Positions 27,381 through 32,125 of a stretch of 32,125 nucleotides of DNA are shown piece by piece. The DNA lies in the NCBI GenBank assembly GCA_902783625.1, contig CACZRN010000062.1, positions 1 to 32,125 on the forward strand. The letters are read 5' to 3'. A program made the position numbers and the translations under genes. Within the stretch, counting starts at the first letter, position 1; the number at the start of each line of letters is the position of its first letter. This DNA is from an uncultured Prevotellaceae bacterium. Lineage in GTDB: Bacteria; Bacteroidota; Bacteroidia; Bacteroidales; Bacteroidaceae. The notes beneath the pieces were generated by a model. That model made no database searches. It was not told where the DNA came from and saw only the letters and a list, made by a program, of their open reading frames with translations.

Positions 27381-28205
27381 ATGGGTGTCCGTAAGATCAG
27401 TTTCTCAAAGATGCATGGATGTGGCAACGACTATGTTTATGTAGACACTTTTTCCCAGCAGCTTAACAATCCAGAGGAGCTTGCTGTACAGTGGAGTGCC
27501 CGCCACACCGGTATTGGTGGCGACGGATTAGTGGTGATAGGGAGAGCATTGGTTGCAGGTGCTGACTTCAGCATGCGTATATTCAATGCCGATGGTTCTG
27601 AAGCGATGATGTGTGGCAATGCAAGCAGGTGTGTGGCTAAATACTTATACGATAATCATTTTACAACACATAGACTAATTAGACTTCAGACTTTGTCGGG
27701 CATCAAACTGCTTGAATTGCATGTTGATACCTTGACAAATTCTGTTAATGAAGTGACTGTGGACATGGGTGAGCCTTTACTGTCTGATGCCAATCTCTTC
27801 GTGCCTGATGCGATGGATGGTAAGACATGTGGCATTTTCGTTTCAATGGGCAATCCGCATTTTGTTGTGTTTGTAGAGAATGTCGATGGCGTTGATGTTG
27901 CTCTCGAAGGCAGCCGTCTGGAGAATCATCAGGCATTCCCTGAGCGTTGCAACATCGAGTTTGCTGAGATGCGCGAGGATGGTATAAGAATGCGGGTGTG
28001 GGAGCGTGGCAGCGGCATTACTATGGCATGTGGTACGGGGGCTTGTGCCACCGCAGTGGCTGCTGCGGTTGGACGAAATGCTCCGCGAAGAAATAAGATA
28101 ATAATGGATGGCGGTTCGCTCCGCATTGAGTGGCGCAAATCCGACAATCATGTATATATGACTGGCCCTGCTACATTCGTGTTTAAAGGGGAAATTTCAA
28201 TGTAA
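27381..28205 (+). CDS. dapF: Diaminopimelate epimerase
   Basis: Converts LL- to meso-diaminopimelate for lysine and peptidoglycan synthesis. From the ATG at 27381 it is 274 residues, the family length. It starts with the expected FSKMHGCGNDYVYVD block and has both catalytic cysteines: C78 in MCGNASRC and C217 in ACGTGACA. GIGGDGL and FNADGSE are also present. An upstream TTG at 27342 would add a non-family extension and is rejected. dapL follows after 23 bases, forming a two-gene operon. Confidence 0.96.
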   Translation: MGVRKISFSKMHGCGNDYVYVDTFSQQLNNPEELAVQWSARHTGIGGDGLVVIGRALVAGADFSMRIFNADGSEAMMCGNASRCVAKYLYDNHFTTHRLIRLQTLSGIKLLELHVDTLTNSVNEVTVDMGEPLLSDANLFVPDAMDGKTCGIFVSMGNPHFVVFVENVDGVDVALEGSRLENHQAFPERCNIEFAEMREDGIRMRVWERGSGITMACGTGACATAVAAAVGRNAPRRNKIIMDGGSLRIEWRKSDNHVYMTGPATFVFKGEISM

Positions 28206-28228
28206 ACAATAATTCTCAATATCTTAAC

Positions 28229-29458
28229 ATGGCGCTTGTCAACGATCATTTTCTTAAACTGCCCGAGAATTACTTGTTCTCAGATATAGCGAAGAGGGTA
28301 AATGTCTTCAAGGCTCAAAATCCTAAGGCGGATGTCATCAGTCTTGGGATTGGCGATGTGACACGTCCGCTTCCTGGCTGCGTGGTCGATGCCATTCATC
28401 GTGCTGCCGACGATATGGCCAAGGTAAACACGTTTAGGGGATATGGCCCTGAGCAAGGGTACGATTTCCTTCGCAAGGCAATATTGCGCAACGATTTTCT
28501 TGCTCGCGGCATACATCTTTCTGCCGACGAGATATTTGTAAGTGATGGAGCGAAGAGCGATACTGGTAACTTTCAGGAGCTATTCAGATGGGACAACAGC
28601 ATCGCCGTCATCGACCCCATCTATCCAGTGTATATTGATTCGAATGCAATGATTGGCCGTGCAGGGACAGTTGGCGCAGACGGTAGATGGACCAATGTTA
28701 TCTATCTCCCGTGTAATGCTGAAAATAATTTTGTGCCTGATCTGCCCAAGCAGCGCGTAGATGTCATTTACCTGTGCTATCCCAATAATCCCACCGGAAC
28801 GACTATATCACGTGATGAGTTACGTCGGTGGGTCGATTATGCCTTGAAGAACGACACCCTTATATTGTTCGATGCTGCCTATGAGGCATACATCCGACAC
28901 GATGACATTCCACATTCCATTTACGAGATTAAAGGAGCCAGAAAATGTGCAGTGGAGTTTCATAGCTATTCCAAGACAGCTGGTTTTACTGGTATTCGGT
29001 GTGGATACACCGTTGTGCCTCATGATGTCAGTGTAAGCACATTGACTGGCGAGCGCATTCCGCTTAACAAGTTGTGGAAACGTAGACAATGCACTAAATT
29101 CAACGGTGCTAGCTATTTGAGTCAGCGCGCTGCAGAGGCAGTCTATACTCCTGAAGGACGTGAGCAGGTGAGGCAGACGATAGATTACTATATGCAGAAT
29201 GCCAATAGAATAAAGGCGCGACTGAGCGATATCGGTTTGAAGGTGTATGGCGGCAATGATGCTCCATATCTGTGGGTACATACGCCTGATGGGATGACCT
29301 CATGGCGTTTCTTCGAGCAAATGCTATATGGCGCTCATGTGGTTTGTACTCCCGGTGTCGGCTTCGGTCCTTCGGGTGAAGGGTTTGTCAGGTTGACTGC
29401 TTTTGCGTCGCATGAGCAGACCGACGAGGCACTCGACAGAATAGCACGATTTTATTAA
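28229..29458 (+). CDS. dapL: LL-diaminopimelate aminotransferase
   Basis: A PLP-dependent class I aminotransferase that makes LL-diaminopimelate directly from tetrahydrodipicolinate, the short DAP route. At 409 residues it has the family length and the signatures LGIGDVTRPLP, FRGYGPEQGYDFLR, YPNNPTGT and SYSKTAGFTG, with the PLP lysine at K249. It is paired with dapF, whose substrate is its product. It ends just before a strong hairpin. Confidence 0.96.
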   Translation: MALVNDHFLKLPENYLFSDIAKRVNVFKAQNPKADVISLGIGDVTRPLPGCVVDAIHRAADDMAKVNTFRGYGPEQGYDFLRKAILRNDFLARGIHLSADEIFVSDGAKSDTGNFQELFRWDNSIAVIDPIYPVYIDSNAMIGRAGTVGADGRWTNVIYLPCNAENNFVPDLPKQRVDVIYLCYPNNPTGTTISRDELRRWVDYALKNDTLILFDAAYEAYIRHDDIPHSIYEIKGARKCAVEFHSYSKTAGFTGIRCGYTVVPHDVSVSTLTGERIPLNKLWKRRQCTKFNGASYLSQRAAEAVYTPEGREQVRQTIDYYMQNANRIKARLSDIGLKVYGGNDAPYLWVHTPDGMTSWRFFEQMLYGAHVVCTPGVGFGPSGEGFVRLTAFASHEQTDEALDRIARFY

Positions 29459-29485
29459 AAACAAGTATCCACATCGGGTGTAGAA

Positions 29486-29543
29486 ATAAATAATGTCAAC
29501 GAGATAGGTGTTTGTAACCACTTATCCCGTTGACATTATTTAT
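29486..29543. terminator. Long bidirectional terminator hairpin
   Basis: Arms 29486-29510 and 29519-29543 pair over 25 positions with one mismatch and one G-U pair, around an 8-base loop. The AT-rich outer ends give a U-rich tract on either strand. It lies between converging dapL (plus) and the ABM lipoprotein gene (minus). Confidence 0.82.
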
Positions 29544-29569
29544 ATCACGTCGAAGTATGAACGATAATG

Positions 29570-30253
29570 CTATTCCTCGGGCAGGAGGAACTTCTCAAGC
29601 TTGCTTTCAGACAAGCCTTTCGTGTTCTCGATGTGCTGCTTTGAATGCTCTGCTGCTGCATGTGCGTCGAGCGAAGCCTGGTCTTTCCATGTCTCGAAGA
29701 ACATCATCTTCGTTGGGTCGGTAGTGCTCAGGTAGAGGTCGAAATCAATCACGCCCTCATCCTTCAACGACTCTGCCACGTGCCACTTGTATGCCTCTAT
29801 GGCTGCATCACGGTCATCGCCGACAAAGTTGAGCATGCAGTTAAGCCTCATGGTCTTGTCGGGCTGGGGCTCTTCGGTCATCACTTGTATTGTCATCTCT
29901 GACTTTTCCTGTATCTGTGGCACCAAGCGTGTGAAGTGAGGTGCGGCAGAGTGAACGTCGAGCGAAGCCTGGTCTTCCCATGTCTCGAAGATGATGAGCT
30001 TCGACGGGTCGTTAGCGCTTTCATAGAGGTCGTAGTCGATATTCCCGGCATCAGTGCGCGACGAGTCGACAAGTTCCTTGCTCAATGCAATCACAGCGTC
30101 ACGGTTTTCAGGCGTGACCTTCACGAGGCAGTTGATACGTATTGGAGCCTTTTCAGCATTCTCGGCACCTTCTGCTTTCTCCTGTGCAGCTTTTGGACCG
30201 CATCCAATCATTGCGATGGCGGCAATAGCCATCATTAACATACTTTTTTTCAT
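29570..30253 (-). CDS. Lipoprotein with two tandem ABM (YgiN-like) domains
   Basis: The N-terminus MKKSMLMMAIAAIAMIGCG is a lipoprotein signal with lipobox cysteine C18. Two antibiotic-biosynthesis-monooxygenase-like domains follow, at about 38-125 and 133-220. Each has the NC-L/M-V strand, a D-[YF]-DLY strand and an FFETWKDQASLDAHAAA-type element. ABM proteins are usually small cytosolic dimers, so a tandem copy on a lipid anchor is a self-contained pseudo-dimer outside the cytoplasm. The activity (quinol oxidation or other) cannot be read from sequence. It is the last gene of a minus-strand set, 18 bases after the SGNH hydrolase. Confidence 0.85.
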   Translation of the reverse strand: MKKSMLMMAIAAIAMIGCGPKAAQEKAEGAENAEKAPIRINCLVKVTPENRDAVIALSKELVDSSRTDAGNIDYDLYESANDPSKLIIFETWEDQASLDVHSAAPHFTRLVPQIQEKSEMTIQVMTEEPQPDKTMRLNCMLNFVGDDRDAAIEAYKWHVAESLKDEGVIDFDLYLSTTDPTKMMFFETWKDQASLDAHAAAEHSKQHIENTKGLSESKLEKFLLPEE

Positions 30254-30271
30254 TTTCTTTGGTTTTGGTTA

Positions 30272-31507
30272 TTATTTATTTACTACGAAATTACGTATCT
30301 GACATTCATTTCCTTTCGATACCTCATTTTTCTCCTTCGACATCCTCAGTGTGAGTCTGTGGGGTGTGTCGCCCAACTCCGTTTCGAACATGTACACCCA
30401 TGGGATATAAAGATATCCGCTCCAATGTGTATAGGTGTCGAGCTTTTTAAAAGGTCTTCCATCGACGCTGTATTCCAATATTCCGGCATAAGGTCCTGCC
30501 ACACAGCATATTCCGATGGCCTTGCCCTTGAAATCGAGAGTGAGTTTCGAGCCGGCAGTTTTCGTTTCGAGCATTGGAACATCGACAAAGCCTGGACGCT
30601 TCTGATAATTGTTGTCGGGATGCCATGGTGTCACAATCTGCCATCCCTTTCCAAGTTTGGCTTCGCTGATATTTATGAAGTCGCCGTTGAAATAGCTATA
30701 TTCGTCGAGTGGCTTCTCTGGAATCTCGTGAGGGGTTATCTTCGCATCCTTATCAACCTCGCTCCACATCAGTTTCATCACTCGCTCTATGGCAGCCGTG
30801 TAGAATGTATGGCCGAAGGGAGCCGGGTGCTGCCCGCCGAAATCCTTCCATGTGAACTGTCCGTCGTCCATACGCTCGTTGATTTCCTGATTATGGTCGA
30901 TCGACGGCACGCGATAGTGGTTGGCCACTCGCTCATGGTTGTAAATCACATCGGGACGACGCCCTGTCTTGTGTATGTTGATGAATCCGTCCCAGATGAA
31001 GTGCAGCATGATGATATCTGTCTCGGGATCTGCCAGCCATGCCTGCCGCACCATACCTTCCATTCCGCGCACTTGCTCGAGTGGCGTGAACTCGTTTGTA
31101 TCGTCGTTGGGACCTGCCTCGACGAAGAGAAGGTCAATCTTTCCCTTCGCCAATACGTCGGTCTTCATTCTAAATGAGTGGGGTGTGGAGCCCATCGAGG
31201 GAATGCCTGCCTCAACAAACTCGAACTCCGTTTGTGGGAAGGTGTTCTTGAAAAACTCTTCGAGTTGGTTTTTCCATCCACGCATCTCGGTTATCGATCC
31301 GCCGAGGAAAGCCACACGGGCTTTGCCACCGCGACAGAATTTAATATATGAGTTGGCGAGGCTGCCACGTAGTGTGTAGTGGAAATAACGCTCAGGGAAA
31401 GCATCGGCATTGCATGCTGCCTTTTTCTCGACAGATTGTCCTTGCGCAAAGGCCGCAGTGGCGAAGGCGACAAGCATCACTGCTTGGATGAAAAGTGATT
31501 TCTTCAT
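30272..31507 (-). CDS. Secreted SGNH/GDSL-family hydrolase
   Basis: A signal peptide (1-21, ending AAFAQ) precedes an SGNH hydrolase domain. The nucleophile block is FLGGSITE (S71), block II is AGIPSMGST and block III is AGPND (N134). A late GGQHPAPFGH supplies the histidine of block V, though the usual aspartate three residues before it appears changed. The C-terminal ~130 residues are beta-rich and may be a carbohydrate-binding or jelly-roll module. The likely role is removal of acyl groups from glycans outside the cell. Substrate unknown. It sits 21 bases after the partial upstream gene. Confidence 0.8.
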   Translation of the reverse strand: MKKSLFIQAVMLVAFATAAFAQGQSVEKKAACNADAFPERYFHYTLRGSLANSYIKFCRGGKARVAFLGGSITEMRGWKNQLEEFFKNTFPQTEFEFVEAGIPSMGSTPHSFRMKTDVLAKGKIDLLFVEAGPNDDTNEFTPLEQVRGMEGMVRQAWLADPETDIIMLHFIWDGFINIHKTGRRPDVIYNHERVANHYRVPSIDHNQEINERMDDGQFTWKDFGGQHPAPFGHTFYTAAIERVMKLMWSEVDKDAKITPHEIPEKPLDEYSYFNGDFINISEAKLGKGWQIVTPWHPDNNYQKRPGFVDVPMLETKTAGSKLTLDFKGKAIGICCVAGPYAGILEYSVDGRPFKKLDTYTHWSGYLYIPWVYMFETELGDTPHRLTLRMSKEKNEVSKGNECQIRNFVVNK

Positions 31508-31528
31508 TTCGGTTATGATTGTTTCGTT

Positions 31529-32125
31529 CTATTTTATTGTCAGTATTTTCTGTTCGAATGGGATTGGATAGGCTGTTATCCACGCCTCGGGCGAAAGTTC
31601 TTTCTGCTTCGGCGCATCGTTTCCGCCTTCGAGCCCGAGGAGCCATATCTCCATGTCGCGACCGATCATGTCGTCGGTGACAGGGATGTAGAACGTGTTG
31701 TTCATCGGTCGTTTCTTCACGGTGTATTCCCATGGATTCGATGCGAACGACGGTGCCCGGTCGGGACATCCGATAAACTCCCCGTCGATTTTCGCCGCTG
31801 CCCACACCGCCTCGTTGCCGTGCTGTCCGTTGGCAGCGATACAGATGTACGCGCCGCGTGCTTTCTCCGTCAGTCTGACGGTAGTCTTCCACGCCTGCGT
31901 GGCCTTAGCGCCGTTAATGTTGTAGTCGCGGAACAGGTTGTTTGCCCGCCACTGGCTGCGGTCGAGTTTTATGCCGTTGCGGAAACCATAAACCTCAGTC
32001 AGCCGGAGTGGACTCTTCGGCAGTTTCAGGTAGCGGATAGCCCCGCACGTGCTGAGGTCGATTTCCATCTTTGTAGATGCAAGGATGTTTATTCGCTTCC
32101 ATGTCTTCAGGTCGGCCGACACCTC
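31529..32125 (-). CDS. C-terminal part of a probable glycan-related protein (5' partial)
   Basis: The frame is open to the right edge of the window, so the 5' end is missing. The visible ~199 residues are beta-rich, with VSADLKTWKRI, a phrase common in sialidase- and GH43-like beta-propeller repeats, and ARGAYICIAANGQHG followed by a possible jelly-roll end. No catalytic residues can be assigned. The GC content looks higher than in the T6SS genes. Co-directional with the SGNH hydrolase, which suggests a shared glycan-processing role. Confidence 0.5.
   Translation of the reverse strand, partial: EVSADLKTWKRINILASTKMEIDLSTCGAIRYLKLPKSPLRLTEVYGFRNGIKLDRSQWRANNLFRDYNINGAKATQAWKTTVRLTEKARGAYICIAANGQHGNEAVWAAAKIDGEFIGCPDRAPSFASNPWEYTVKKRPMNNTFYIPVTDDMIGRDMEIWLLGLEGGNDAPKQKELSPEAWITAYPIPFEQKILTIK

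Noticed and set aside
30359..31379. Long plus-strand frames opposite the SGNH hydrolase
   Set aside because: They mirror a real minus-strand gene with signal peptide and catalytic motifs. The plus-strand translations have no recognisable features.

Overview
The window looks like a Bacteroidota chromosome, probably of the order Bacteroidales and Prevotella-like. Supporting signs are the dapF-dapL lysine/peptidoglycan pair, putative promoters with a TAnnTTTG -7 element, starts that mostly lack a Shine-Dalgarno sequence, and Hcp, DUF4280-type PAAR and baseplate proteins of the Bacteroidota type VI secretion class (T6SSiii). No RNA gene, insertion sequence or CRISPR array was seen. No gene-free stretch reaches 300 bases.

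Positions 1-25380 form one long plus-strand gene train, almost certainly an operon. Gaps are a few tens of bases or there are short overlaps, and the train ends at a strong hairpin. In order: an Hcp/TssD tube domain carried on a very long helical 11-residue-repeat arm (5' end outside the window); VgrG/TssI; a PAAR-like spike-tip protein with a C-terminal array of 21 gapless 14-residue repeats; a ubiquitin-like protein ending in glycine; an E2-like conjugating enzyme; two related periplasmic/membrane proteins; a membrane-anchored JAB/JAMM isopeptidase; a polytopic membrane protein with a vWA-like domain, a RING-H2 finger and a C-terminal FHA domain; an E1-like activating enzyme; the baseplate genes tssG, tssK, tssE and tssF; a peptidoglycan-binding/glucosaminidase/LysM protein; a membrane Ser/Thr kinase; a WG-repeat-like exported protein; and a PP2C phosphatase.

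The exciting content is a complete ubiquitin-like cascade (Ubl, E1, E2, RING E3 candidate, JAB peptidase) inside a T6SS operon, between the spike genes and the baseplate genes. The two membrane-bound ubiquitin-type proteins are predicted to face the cytoplasm, where the baseplate sits. A kinase, phosphatase and FHA domain give a plausible phospho-threonine switch. My inference is a contractile injection system whose assembly, firing or cargo is controlled by ubiquitin-like conjugation. No TssJ/L/M-like protein is recognisable here, so the JAB, RING and paired membrane proteins may form or contact the envelope complex. Sheath (tssB/C) and ClpV (tssH) genes are not in the window and may lie upstream.

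Positions 25421-29543 hold housekeeping genes: pyrG (minus), then dapF and dapL (plus), with an AT-rich divergent intergenic region. Positions 29570-32125 hold a minus-strand three-gene set: a truncated gene at the window edge, a secreted SGNH/GDSL hydrolase and a lipoprotein with two ABM domains. It ends at a 25-bp-stem hairpin shared with dapL.
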